Shown: piece by piece, positions 18,042 through 26,319 of the stretch
How the letters are laid out: each line of letters begins with the position of its first letter
How positions within the stretch are numbered: position 1 is the stretch's first letter
From: Halioglobus sp.
Lineage (GTDB): Bacteria > Pseudomonadota > Gammaproteobacteria > Pseudomonadales > Halieaceae
DNA length: 64,000 nucleotides
Assembly: GCA_002699145.1 (NCBI GenBank)
Contig: PABK01000052.1
Location: 31,128 to 95,127, forward strand
Direction of reading: 5' to 3'
Translations under genes and position numbers: made by a program
Notes under the pieces: generated by a model
The model's input: only the letters and a program-made list of their open reading frames with translations
The model's database searches: none
Told to the model about the DNA's origin: nothing

Positions 18042-18064
18042 CCCGATGGGATATCCCCATCGGG
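18042..18064 (+). promoter_or_regulatory. Hairpin in the radC leader
   Basis: CCCGATGGG pairs with CCCATCGGG around a 5-nt loop, 30 bp upstream of the radC start. It is the same type of leader hairpin as those before the two upstream small genes. Confidence 0.5.
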
Positions 18065-18093
18065 CGTATCTCATCTCTTTTTTAGAGCGAGAT

Positions 18094-18558
18094 ATGACCA
18101 TGGATGCATTTAACTTTGATTCAAAGGACGAGGTGATTGCAGCAGCAATCCGGTTTGTGGAAGAACGAGCCATCTACACATCAGCCACGTTGCAAAGCGC
18201 CCGCGAGACCAAGGACCTCCTACGGCTTCGCATTGGCGACCGGGAACGTGAGATCTTCTGTGTGCTGTACCTCAATTCACAGCACAGGCTGATCGACGTG
18301 GATGAGCTGTTCATGGGGACCATCGACGGCGCCGCCGTCTACCCCCGGGAGATCGCCAAGGCGGCGCTCGCGCGTAACGCCGCGGCCGTGATCCTGGGCC
18401 ACAACCACCCGTCGGGCACAACAGAGCCCAGTGCGGCGGACAGGCGAATCACGGAGCGGATCGTCAGCTCCCTGGGCTTGTTGGACATTCGTGTCCTGGA
18501 CCACGTGATCGTCTCTACAGATGCGACCTTCAGTTTTGCCGAGGAGGGACTGATGTAG
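18094..18558 (+). CDS. radC: RadC-like JAB/MPN-domain protein
   Basis: 154 residues from ATG 18094. The JAMM metal-binding motif is intact: GHNHPSG followed by SAADRRIT (His-x-His, Ser and Asp). Only the JAB domain is present; the helix-hairpin-helix half of chromosomal RadC is absent, as is usual for RadC copies on ICEs and other mobile elements. The biochemical role is unproven. A second ATG 6 bp downstream is possible. Confidence 0.88.
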   Translation: MTMDAFNFDSKDEVIAAAIRFVEERAIYTSATLQSARETKDLLRLRIGDREREIFCVLYLNSQHRLIDVDELFMGTIDGAAVYPREIAKAALARNAAAVILGHNHPSGTTEPSAADRRITERIVSSLGLLDIRVLDHVIVSTDATFSFAEEGLM

Positions 18559-18590
18559 GCTGTTTGTTCAGCGTGACTGACCTGCGCTCA

Positions 18591-18617
18591 AGGGACCCTG
18601 CCGGGTTCCTTTTTTTT
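18591..18617 (+). terminator. Rho-independent terminator after radC
   Basis: AGGGACCC-TGCC-GGGTTCCT (one G-T pair) then seven T. The adjacent TTTTTTGCGC and GCGCAAAAAA (18612-18640) add a second symmetric stem that could serve the opposite strand. Confidence 0.85.
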
Positions 18618-18763
18618 GCGCGCGAACCCAGCGCAAAAAAGCCGCCGGGCGGGCGGCAAGCGAGATAGCGGCCGGAGAGACTTCGTGTGCCGTATTGCCG
18701 CGACACGTCGTTGCGTCCTGACTCGCAGGCACAGGGGACCATGGCCCCCTGTGCGGGTTCACA

Positions 18764-20626
18764 TCAGAACTGCTCGGGCAGCCAGGTGGCCCGGGGATCG
18801 TCCTTGGCAGCGGGCTGCTCGCCAAAGCGTTCGTCCAGGCTGTCCACGATGGCGGACTTTTTGGCGTCCTCATGCCAGTCGCGCCACGGCTGTCCCAGCA
18901 CCGGGCCGAACTGTTCGAGCAGCTGCGGCTTGGTCAACCTGCCGAAGTAGTTATCCGCGTCGGGGCGCCAGTAGCCCGGGAAATCCACACTCAGCAACTC
19001 GACCAGGGTGTCCTGTTCCGGCTGGCCCCGTACCCCGATGCGCAGTATCTGCGCCACCGCGAACGCCACCAGCTTGTCCCTGGCCTTTTTCGGCAGGGCG
19101 ATAAAGGCCGTAAAGCGCGCCGCCGCGTCCTCAAGGCACAGCCAGTCCAGGGACAAGCCACTGCGATCGGCCAGGGCGTCAAACGCCCTGCCCGCCCCGG
19201 TATCGCCCCGGCTGGATTCGGAGGCCACCACCGTGAAATTGGCGTCCAGCAGTGTCTTGCCCTCCCAGACGGAGTCGGAAAGCACTTGCACACACAGGGA
19301 GTAGTGCAGGACATCCAGCGCCACGGCCGGTTTGCCCAGCAAGGTGGCCTTGGTGGCCTGCTGCCGGTACTGGCCCAGGTCGTTGACCAGCGCCTGGCTC
19401 AGCCCCGCCCTGCCCTTCTCCGGCGCGTCACCGCCCGCGCCGGCATTGCCCGTGTCCTCGTTGCCGGTCTGTCTGGGCAGGTCTGCCTTGCGCGCCCAGC
19501 CTTTGAGCACATCCAGCTTGCCGTCGTTGTCGAAGGTCACGATGCAGCCTGAGTACCCCATCTGCTCTGGCGTGAACTGCAGGTAGTCATCGCGCCGCTC
19601 TTCCAGAGCCCCCGCTTTCGCGTGTGCCGCCTCGATGGCGGCGTAGAAGCTGTCCTCGTCCTCGAAACCCTCGGCCAGTTCATCGTCGTAGTACAGGTCC
19701 CCCCACGCGGCGATCTGCTGATCGAGCGCCTCGATTTCCTGCGCGAGTTCCACCGGCACGCCCACATGCTCGGCGTGCAGCTGACGCAGGCCCTCGGTGG
19801 CCTGGTGGCGGTCCATGGCCGGCTCGACCCACAACCACCCGCTTTCAGCCTTGGCCAGCTTCTTCGCGGCCCGCGCGAGCTTGGTCTGGGCCAGCTCACA
19901 CACCAGCGCCGAATCGCACAGGTAGAAGGTGTCCTCGAACAAATCCCCCGCCCCCGCGCCACCGGCCTTGAGGTAGGCAGCCTTGCCGACAAAGGCCCCG
20001 ATACCGCGCCGGGCGTCCACCGCCTCCCCCAGCAGCCAGCTTTTCACGGCATGGGGCCACAGGCGCCCGGACAGTTCCCGGTAACAGGCCAGCTGCCGTT
20101 CGTGATCGTCCGACACCGTGAACGCCATCAGGCACTCCAGCGTAAGTCCGCCCTCGCGGTAGGCATCGAGCAGCGCCGGCGCGACCCGCCCCAGGGACAG
20201 GCGCTTTTCCACCACACGCCGGGTCACCCCGAACCGGGCCGCGATGTCCTCCACCGGCACCCCCTGCCCCACCAAATCGGCAAAGGCCTCGAACTGGTCC
20301 GCCGGGTGCATGGCTTCCTGCCCGACATTCTCGGCCAGGGAGATTTCGGTGATATCCGCGTCCTTGTCTTTAACCTGGCACGCCACCGCATAATCTGCCG
20401 GGAGGGTGTTGTTCTTGGCCAGCTCCTTCAAGGCACGCAGTCGCCGCCCTCCCGCTACCACGCCGAAGGTATTCCTGCCCTCGGGCACCACCACCAGGTT
20501 CTGTAACACGCCCTGGCTCACGATACTCGCCATCAGCCGCTTGTGCGCCTCACGGTCCGGGGCGGTCTTGCGCACATTGCGCTTGGACACTGTCAGTTGT
20601 GACAGCGGAATCATTTGCGTCGTCAT
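18764..20626 (-). CDS. Large ParB/Spo0J-family protein
   Basis: 620 residues. The N-terminal ParB nucleotide-binding domain (about 1-110) includes VAGGRRLRALKEL and ISLAENVGQEAMHPADQFEA. A helix-turn-helix (VEDIAARFGVTRRVVEKRLSL) follows near residues 127-147. The long C-terminal part, rich in charged helices, is typical of plasmid/ICE ParB-like proteins rather than chromosomal ParB. A role in partition or regulation of the element is likely. It is monocistronic, with the shared structured leader upstream. Confidence 0.85.
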   Translation of the reverse strand: MTTQMIPLSQLTVSKRNVRKTAPDREAHKRLMASIVSQGVLQNLVVVPEGRNTFGVVAGGRRLRALKELAKNNTLPADYAVACQVKDKDADITEISLAENVGQEAMHPADQFEAFADLVGQGVPVEDIAARFGVTRRVVEKRLSLGRVAPALLDAYREGGLTLECLMAFTVSDDHERQLACYRELSGRLWPHAVKSWLLGEAVDARRGIGAFVGKAAYLKAGGAGAGDLFEDTFYLCDSALVCELAQTKLARAAKKLAKAESGWLWVEPAMDRHQATEGLRQLHAEHVGVPVELAQEIEALDQQIAAWGDLYYDDELAEGFEDEDSFYAAIEAAHAKAGALEERRDDYLQFTPEQMGYSGCIVTFDNDGKLDVLKGWARKADLPRQTGNEDTGNAGAGGDAPEKGRAGLSQALVNDLGQYRQQATKATLLGKPAVALDVLHYSLCVQVLSDSVWEGKTLLDANFTVVASESSRGDTGAGRAFDALADRSGLSLDWLCLEDAAARFTAFIALPKKARDKLVAFAVAQILRIGVRGQPEQDTLVELLSVDFPGYWRPDADNYFGRLTKPQLLEQFGPVLGQPWRDWHEDAKKSAIVDSLDERFGEQPAAKDDPRATWLPEQF

Positions 20627-20639
20627 AATCGTATCTCGC

Positions 20640-20850
20640 TTGAATCAATGGATTGTTTTTCAACCCCCGTCCCTCTGGGGGTGAATACCCCCAAAACGAG
20701 CGAGTACGCGAGCGAGCCAGCCGGCGGCCTGGGTGTGTCCAGGCAGGGGGAACCGCCCGGCCTGCAGGGAGGGAACGCAGTGAGAGAGTGAAGGTCGGGG
20801 GATGCCTGGACTAAGACCAGACGGCGGCTAGGCTGTCCCCTTCCCCAGAG
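20640..20850 (-). promoter_or_regulatory. Structured 5' leader, copy 2 (large ParB-like gene)
   Basis: The minus strand forms the leader of the ParB-like gene and shares blocks with 14155-14340: GTCCAGGCAGGGGGA, CGGCCTGCA, CGGGGGATGCCTGGA, CGGCTAGG and CCCCAGAGGGA. TCCAGGCA and TGCCTGGA are perfect complements closing a stem-loop. The gene-proximal part contains CCCCCAGAGGGACGGGGG, able to form a further hairpin. Between copies, closing pairs remain while loops differ. Confidence 0.55.
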
Positions 20851-21095
20851 GGATCGGTACCACAGCGGCCTTGGCAAAACCGCGCGACAACGCGGACGCT
20901 CATTGCGCCTGTCACTGCACGACCATAGATAGAACGATTAACGGAAGACAAAAGCGATCGATGGTGACAACACCATTGGCCTTGCAGGACTATTTGGACG
21001 GGGCCTGCTTGCGTGTGACGAACCGGCCATTTTTCTTGTCCCTGATGACAAGACCTCCACGCCGGGCCCTCAGCCCCCGCTGACTGGCGATGAGT

Positions 21096-21842
21096 TTAGC
21101 CTGGTCGCCCGTCTCCCTCGCGTGCAATCTCAGCGATTCTTGCTCGGATGGTGTCAACATCCGGGGAGTTGAGGAGGTATCGCGCTTCACTTTCAGTAAG
21201 AAGCGCGAAACCGTATCCGAATACCTCACTCCACCAGTCTTCGAGGGCTGCATGTTGGGCTCTCAGGTCCTGCAAGGTTTGTGATTCGCCGGCCAGTGTA
21301 GCAGATCGTTTCTTGCCGGTCAGCGTGACCAGACCTACGACATGACCGCCCTGTGCCTGAATATGACCGCGAATATTCGCCAAAGTGCCACCCTGTCCCA
21401 CAAAATCATCCACGATCAGGTAGTCGCCGGGCTCGACATTGCCGGCAAACAGGGGTGGCGTGGCCAGGCGGTGATAGCCACTGGAGCCGGTATGGCTGAC
21501 CCGGTTGGCCTGCAGGATGCTGTATTCCACCGACAGGTCGAACGCTCCACCGATGTACTGGGCCAGCGCCGAGGGAATGACGTTGATCGAATTGGACTCC
21601 ACGGCATGTACCGGCACGATCGTGGGTGACAACCGACGGACCAGCATCGAGACCCTGCGCAGCGCCCCCCGCCGCCCCATCAACTCATCGATCAGCGACA
21701 TGGCCGCCTCGATATCACCGGTTTTGGCTGCAGCGTAATCGGGGTGCTGTTTGGTCAGTGTCTCGCTGGCCAGGATAGCCACAGGCGGTGTGTCGCCCCA
21801 GGCAGTGCGGCTAGGCTGTCGATCGGCGGCGAGTAATTGCAT
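21096..21842 (-). CDS. Phosphoribosyltransferase-domain protein
   Basis: 248 residues if it starts at ATG 21842; the open frame extends to 22025 but that part is low in coding character. The PRPP-binding loop is YLIVDDFVGQGGT. An earlier segment has SHTGSSGYHRLATPP. Type I PRTase-fold proteins use PRPP; such genes on ICEs have no established role and might act in nucleotide salvage or signalling. It faces the ParB-like gene at 22085 divergently. Confidence 0.7.
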   Translation of the reverse strand: MQLLAADRQPSRTAWGDTPPVAILASETLTKQHPDYAAAKTGDIEAAMSLIDELMGRRGALRRVSMLVRRLSPTIVPVHAVESNSINVIPSALAQYIGGAFDLSVEYSILQANRVSHTGSSGYHRLATPPLFAGNVEPGDYLIVDDFVGQGGTLANIRGHIQAQGGHVVGLVTLTGKKRSATLAGESQTLQDLRAQHAALEDWWSEVFGYGFALLTESEARYLLNSPDVDTIRARIAEIAREGDGRPG

Positions 21843-22053
21843 GACGGCCGCCAGTGTAGCGAACCCTCCAAAACACGCCAATGAACGACCGCATATCTCA
21901 GCACACCGCCATCCTCGCACCCGGGATACGCAGGGCCAGGTCCCGCAGGGATGCAGCGACAGCGGAACCCGGAGCAGCCCGACCAGGTGCCCTCCCCCAC
22001 CTCTGATAACCAGCGACAGTAGCATTGCTCCGAAACTACACCCTTGATAACAT

Positions 22054-22077
22054 AAACCGTTCTTCGAAGAACGGTTT
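22054..22077. promoter_or_regulatory. 24-bp perfect palindrome upstream of ParB-like gene
   Basis: Arms AAACCGTTCTTC and GAAGAACGGTTT meet without a spacer, 7 bp upstream of the ATG at 22085. It could be an operator bound by a dimer (perhaps the encoded ParB-like protein). It also covers the place where a ribosome site would lie, and none is obvious. Confidence 0.6.
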
Positions 22078-22084
22078 TGTTTAT

Positions 22085-23134
22085 ATGAAAGGCCAACCCA
22101 GCCGATCCAGCAACGACGAACGCCGCGCCCGGTTGACCAGGATGCTGGCCCCCGCCATGAAAAACGTCGAACGTGGCGAGATTAGGCGGGCTCCTTACGC
22201 GATCTGCCCCGAAATCCCCGAGGCACAGCACAATGCGATGGTCGACCATGCCCTGGAACTGGGTGGCCCTCCAGGACCAGTGATCGCCCGCAAAATAGAC
22301 ACCCCGGAAGGCCATACGGTGGAGGTCCTACTCGGCTGGGAACGCTTGGAGGCCTTTACCCACCCGGATGCCTTCCCCCGTGCCACCTCGATCCCCCTGG
22401 GCATCATCGACTGCAACCTCTCTGAGGCGGCCTTCTACGCCATCGAGTACGCGGCGCAGGACCAGAAAGCCGCCGGGCTAATCACCTCACCCCTGCTCTA
22501 CGCCGCCGCCGCGCAGACGGCCATCGAGCTATTCTCCCGACCCGACCAAATCTGGAAGATACAGACCCTGGCCAACGCCCTGTGTATCGCGCGCCCCACC
22601 CTGTCCAACCGCCTGCGCCTGCTCAGAGGTCTGGCGCCCAGGACCCGGGAGTTGCTGCAGCAAGGGCTGATCAAACCGGAATTCGCCAAGATACTGCTGG
22701 CCGAACCCTCTCCCGAACGGCAGGAACACCTGGCCACCCGGGCTGCCCGCGGCATGATGTCGACCCGCTCCCTGTACCGCCTGGTCCACCCGGACTATGA
22801 GCCACCAAGGAAAATCGCCGCCCCGCGCGGCCAGAAGAAACACCGCCTGGGGGATATCGGCGGCATGGAACGCGCCCTGTCAGAGAGCTACGGTACCCCC
22901 ACCACCATCGCCATGGACGCGGGACAACAAAAAGGCTACGTGGAGATGCCCTTCCACAGCCTCTCGGGCCTGAAAGGCCTGTTGGACAAACTCGACCAAC
23001 AGATCAGTACCGACCCCTTGGCCCGAGGCACGCTGACCCTCAAAGTGGACAACAAGCAGGAGGCCAACGCCCTGCTGCTGGAACTGGGCGCGAACACCGA
23101 TCCCGACCTGGATACCCCAGACAGCACCCCATAA
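22085..23134 (+). CDS. ParB-like DNA-binding protein
   Basis: 349 residues. The N-terminal half has a degenerate ParB nuclease-like region (PGPVIARKIDTPEGHTVEV, then LLGWERLEAF). The middle contains a helix-turn-helix (IQTLANALCIARPTLSNRLRL). The GRRR-type motif of true ParB is replaced by GWERLEAF. It is the second of three ParB-like proteins in 8 kb. It lies just before the iteron region, so a replication or copy-control role is possible. The open frame extends upstream to 22025, but ATG 22085 is favoured. Confidence 0.75.
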   Translation: MKGQPSRSSNDERRARLTRMLAPAMKNVERGEIRRAPYAICPEIPEAQHNAMVDHALELGGPPGPVIARKIDTPEGHTVEVLLGWERLEAFTHPDAFPRATSIPLGIIDCNLSEAAFYAIEYAAQDQKAAGLITSPLLYAAAAQTAIELFSRPDQIWKIQTLANALCIARPTLSNRLRLLRGLAPRTRELLQQGLIKPEFAKILLAEPSPERQEHLATRAARGMMSTRSLYRLVHPDYEPPRKIAAPRGQKKHRLGDIGGMERALSESYGTPTTIAMDAGQQKGYVEMPFHSLSGLKGLLDKLDQQISTDPLARGTLTLKVDNKQEANALLLELGANTDPDLDTPDSTP

Positions 23135-23151
23135 ACCCTGTGCACAACACC

Positions 23152-23235
23152 CGTAACGAACAATCAGAAAAACGTAATCAACATCAGCCCATTCGTAATC
23201 AAAGACTGGAAATTCGTAATTAAACATTCCTAAAT
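23152..23235. repeat. Four 21-bp iterons, candidate replication origin
   Basis: CGTAAC or CGTAAT begins at 23152, 23173, 23194 and 23215, exactly 21 bp apart, that is, two helical turns. The consensus of each unit begins CGTAATCAA. A fifth, isolated copy of the core (TTCGTAATTAAAG) starts at 23341. The DNA around it (23135-23640) is AT-rich, unlike the GC-rich flanks, and contains no convincing gene. It lies beside a putative replication initiator, as in iteron plasmids. Confidence 0.7.
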
Positions 23236-23640
23236 CAAAAATATTCTTTTATAAACAATGGGTTATAGGCGCACATATGTAATATTTATATTCAATACTT
23301 ATACCTTAATCCAGATAATATTATTTGGATGGCTGTGCAATTCGTAATTAAAGTATTCGGCGATTCAATCACCTGCCTCCCCCAGGTCACACAAATTCGG
23401 TGAACAGGGCAAAGGGAATCCAGACCACCCTCCTCTTCATCACCACAGGCCGCATACACGCCCTTCGATCCCAATACGCCAAGAAACTCAAACACCACAC
23501 CGGCGCCCACAGGGCCAACCAGGCACTGTGGAAGAGCGACGGACAACCCCGTAGCCCCGCCCTCCCCCGGCAAGACTTACTTCAGGAAATTGAATAAATG
23601 AACAGAAGATCGCGATTCGCTACGAATGCACGGCAGCAAA

Positions 23641-25086
23641 TCAGTTGTCGGTTTTCACCAGTGAGGCAACCGAACCGGCACTGTCCAGCATCACCGAACT
23701 CTGGCTGCCCAGCCCGACATAGGGATCGGCGATATCTCGGGTAATATGGATATGGGTATCGGTAATCCGAAGAATGTAACCGAACACGTTGATCGAGGCA
23801 TTGATCACCTGGTGCTTGCCCTGCACCGCCCTCGGCCGCCCGATCACCAGCATGTTGAACTGCACCCGGGTGATCACCTCGTTGGCCAACAGTGAATCCA
23901 CGTAATCGACAAAATTCAGCACCACATCGTTGAACCGCTTGATGTGCTCCTTGAACGGGATGCCCGGTGAGATCTCTTTCCAGGCCCGCCGGTGATCCAG
24001 GGTTTTGGAACTAAGATTCTGGCCCAGCCGCCGCTTGGCCCACAGGTGGACCCGCAGGAAATACGCTTCGTTGTAGCGCAGCGCATTGGGCGATAACTTG
24101 AAGAAATCCCGACCGTACTTGATCAGGCTGTCGTTGATCGTCGGCGGTAAGGTAAAAGTAATGAACGCGGTCTTGTTGACCTTGGCCGTTTTCTGGTAGA
24201 TCCCGAAATTACCCAACGCCTGGAAGGATTGCTCGGCACGCTCGAAGTCATAACGTTCCATCACCTGCTTCGGCAGGGCCGACAGTTCCACACTGGTCGA
24301 GGCCAGCCGTTCGAAGGACGCCAGGGCCGTCTTGGTGTTGCCGCCGGAGGTCGATAGCCCCATCACATTGAGCACGTCACTGACCTTGATAGTCCAGGCG
24401 CCGCCGTCGATCACCGACAGCGGCACGCCCTCGGTCTGTACCAGCTCCACCAGGTAGGTGATCAGGCCAATATAGAAACGCAGGTCGTCCGCCTTGCACA
24501 CGGGGCGCTCGGCCAGTGGCCGCAACGTCACCGGCACATCCTGGCCGTACCAATCCACGATCACCTTGTGGGGGTCGTAGATCAGCTTGCGCGACACGGG
24601 CAGGGCGGAGAACAACACCGTGCAGAACAGGTTGTCGACAAAGAAGGGCGTCTCATCGCGCAGGATGGACGAGAACAACTCATGGGAAAAGGAGTGGATC
24701 TCGTGGCTTTCGGGCAGGACAGGAATCGGCGCGGGGGAGGGCAGTGCACTGCCGAGGTTGGCCAGGCGGCCCACTTCTGGCACGATCAGCCGGAACAGGG
24801 AGACAGGGCGCCGACAGCCCTCGAAGGATACCAGGTGGTGTTCCGCCACCCCGGCGGAGACCAGGACCTTCAATCGGTTGCGTATGGCGGCGGGCTTGAA
24901 GCCGATGTAGTCGGCAATCTCCTGGATGCTCGAGCGCCCGCCCTGCTGGTCCCCGCTGAGGGCCATGAATGACAGGATGCGACGATGGGTGTCATCCAGC
25001 CCCGGCATCAGCGCAATGATCTGTTGCACCATGTCCGCGCTGATGCGGTGATGGTTGTCGTAGAAGGGTGGGGTGCCCGTCGTCAT
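23641..25086 (-). CDS. Putative replication initiator protein
   Basis: 481 residues. A winged helix occurs near residues 53-80 (SSIQEIADYIGFKPAAIRNR). A second, Rep-like winged-helix region may be present in the C-terminal half (FFKLSPNALRYNEAYFLRVH). No polymerase or helicase motif is seen. The assignment rests on this architecture and on the gene lying between iterons and parA, as in plasmid replicons; I could not match it to a named Rep family. A transcriptional regulator is the main alternative. Confidence 0.55.
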   Translation of the reverse strand: MTTGTPPFYDNHHRISADMVQQIIALMPGLDDTHRRILSFMALSGDQQGGRSSIQEIADYIGFKPAAIRNRLKVLVSAGVAEHHLVSFEGCRRPVSLFRLIVPEVGRLANLGSALPSPAPIPVLPESHEIHSFSHELFSSILRDETPFFVDNLFCTVLFSALPVSRKLIYDPHKVIVDWYGQDVPVTLRPLAERPVCKADDLRFYIGLITYLVELVQTEGVPLSVIDGGAWTIKVSDVLNVMGLSTSGGNTKTALASFERLASTSVELSALPKQVMERYDFERAEQSFQALGNFGIYQKTAKVNKTAFITFTLPPTINDSLIKYGRDFFKLSPNALRYNEAYFLRVHLWAKRRLGQNLSSKTLDHRRAWKEISPGIPFKEHIKRFNDVVLNFVDYVDSLLANEVITRVQFNMLVIGRPRAVQGKHQVINASINVFGYILRITDTHIHITRDIADPYVGLGSQSSVMLDSAGSVASLVKTDN

Positions 25087-25129
25087 GCTGTCCGTCCTGC
25101 TGTTGTTGCGGATACAGTGGCCAAATAAA

Positions 25130-25266
25130 CACTTAACCTATTGATATATATACAAAATATATAAAAATAATATTCTGGTTTTATTCACTTTTCTGAACAC
25201 CAGCCGCCACGCCTGGCAGCGAACGGACTCATGTGAATCATTTAAATTGACTTTTTAAGTGAATCA
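25130..25266. promoter_or_regulatory. AT-rich divergent promoter region of rep and parA
   Basis: Very AT-rich DNA with two direct copies of GTGAATCA (25233-25240 and 25259-25266, 26 bp apart) and an inverted match (TTATTCACTT near 25191). It separates the divergent rep and parA genes and is a likely ParA/ParB or Rep operator. Confidence 0.45.
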
Positions 25267-25335
25267 ATTATATCCTTGGCGGAAAATAAACGCTAACCCT
25301 CACGAGGCAGGGGACCTGGAAAGGGATATGGGGAT

Positions 25336-26316
25336 ATGAAAGTCGTTGTCGTCGCCAATGCCAAGGGGGGAGTGGGCAAGACCACGTTGGCTATCAACCT
25401 GGCAATCCGCGCCGCCTGTGGCGAGATCCCCGAAGTTGACCCTGACAAGAACATCCTGATCTGTGACATGGATGCGCAGCAAAATACCTCGCAGACCCTG
25501 CTGCAGATGGAGAAGGCCGGCACCAACGATTACCTGCTGCCCCCCCTGCACCCGGACTACAACCCGGAGGAGGATTTCGACTGGGACGGCCGCTGCTCCT
25601 CCACGGATATCTATTACGACAAGGATGTGGTGCCTTATCCCACGGTGTTCTCCCGCCTCGACGTCCTGCCGGCCAACGGCGATCACCTGGAACTGTTCCA
25701 GAACCTGACCAAGAACGTCAACGATGCCAGCCTGCTAGACCAGATATGCGACCACTTCCGCAAGTTCGTCGAGGACGCCGACGTGGCCGAGGAATACGAC
25801 ATGATCGTGTTCGACACCCCGCCGGGCAAAAACTTCATCACCATCCCGGTCTTTCGCGCCGCCACGGACATCCTCATGCCGTTCAAGCCCGAGGGCTTTT
25901 CGGTGGAGGGCCTGGCGAAAATGAAGGCGTCCATCGAGAAGGAGAACGAGTACCGCGACACCCCGGTGAAAATCTCCGGCATGGTGCCCAATCTGGTCAA
26001 GCACAACAACAAGCACCGCGACACCCTGGCGGGCCTGCACAACAACACCGAGGTGGCGGCCCTGCTGTGGGACACCACCTTGCACGACCGGGTGGCCTTC
26101 GTGCTGGACAACATGCCCCTGAGCGAAACCAACTTCCGCTACCAGGACCCGAAGGCGGAAGAGGAGATGTGCGCGCTGGTCGACCAGTTTCGGCGCGAGG
26201 TCTACGGCGCCGACATCGCGCACCGGCCGCCGCCCGCCGCCGAGGCAGACGATGAGGATGACGCGGACGACGCGACGGTCGCCGCCACACCAGCAGTCCA
26301 CGAGACGACGGGGTAA
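25336..26316 (+). CDS. parA: ParA-family partition ATPase
   Basis: 326 residues. The deviant Walker A is KGGVGKTTLAINLA (about residues 10-23), Walker A' is CDMDAQQNTSQTLL and Walker B is IVFDTPPGKNF. It should dimerise on nonspecific DNA and move the element with ParB. The C-terminal tail is acidic and repetitive (EADDEDDADDATVAAT). It begins the parA-parB-hypothetical-TraI-like gene string. Confidence 0.92.
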   Translation: MKVVVVANAKGGVGKTTLAINLAIRAACGEIPEVDPDKNILICDMDAQQNTSQTLLQMEKAGTNDYLLPPLHPDYNPEEDFDWDGRCSSTDIYYDKDVVPYPTVFSRLDVLPANGDHLELFQNLTKNVNDASLLDQICDHFRKFVEDADVAEEYDMIVFDTPPGKNFITIPVFRAATDILMPFKPEGFSVEGLAKMKASIEKENEYRDTPVKISGMVPNLVKHNNKHRDTLAGLHNNTEVAALLWDTTLHDRVAFVLDNMPLSETNFRYQDPKAEEEMCALVDQFRREVYGADIAHRPPPAAEADDEDDADDATVAATPAVHETTG

Positions 26317-26319
26317 GCC

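Noticed and set aside
20990..21160. 56-codon minus-strand frame overlapping the phosphoribosyltransferase end
   Set aside because: Contains GLRARRGGLVIRDKKNGRF, which looks gene-like, but there is no ribosome site and a 65-bp overlap with a better gene. Left open.
23400..23597. 65-codon GTG frame in the iteron region
   Set aside because: No family and weak start context. Lies in probable origin DNA.
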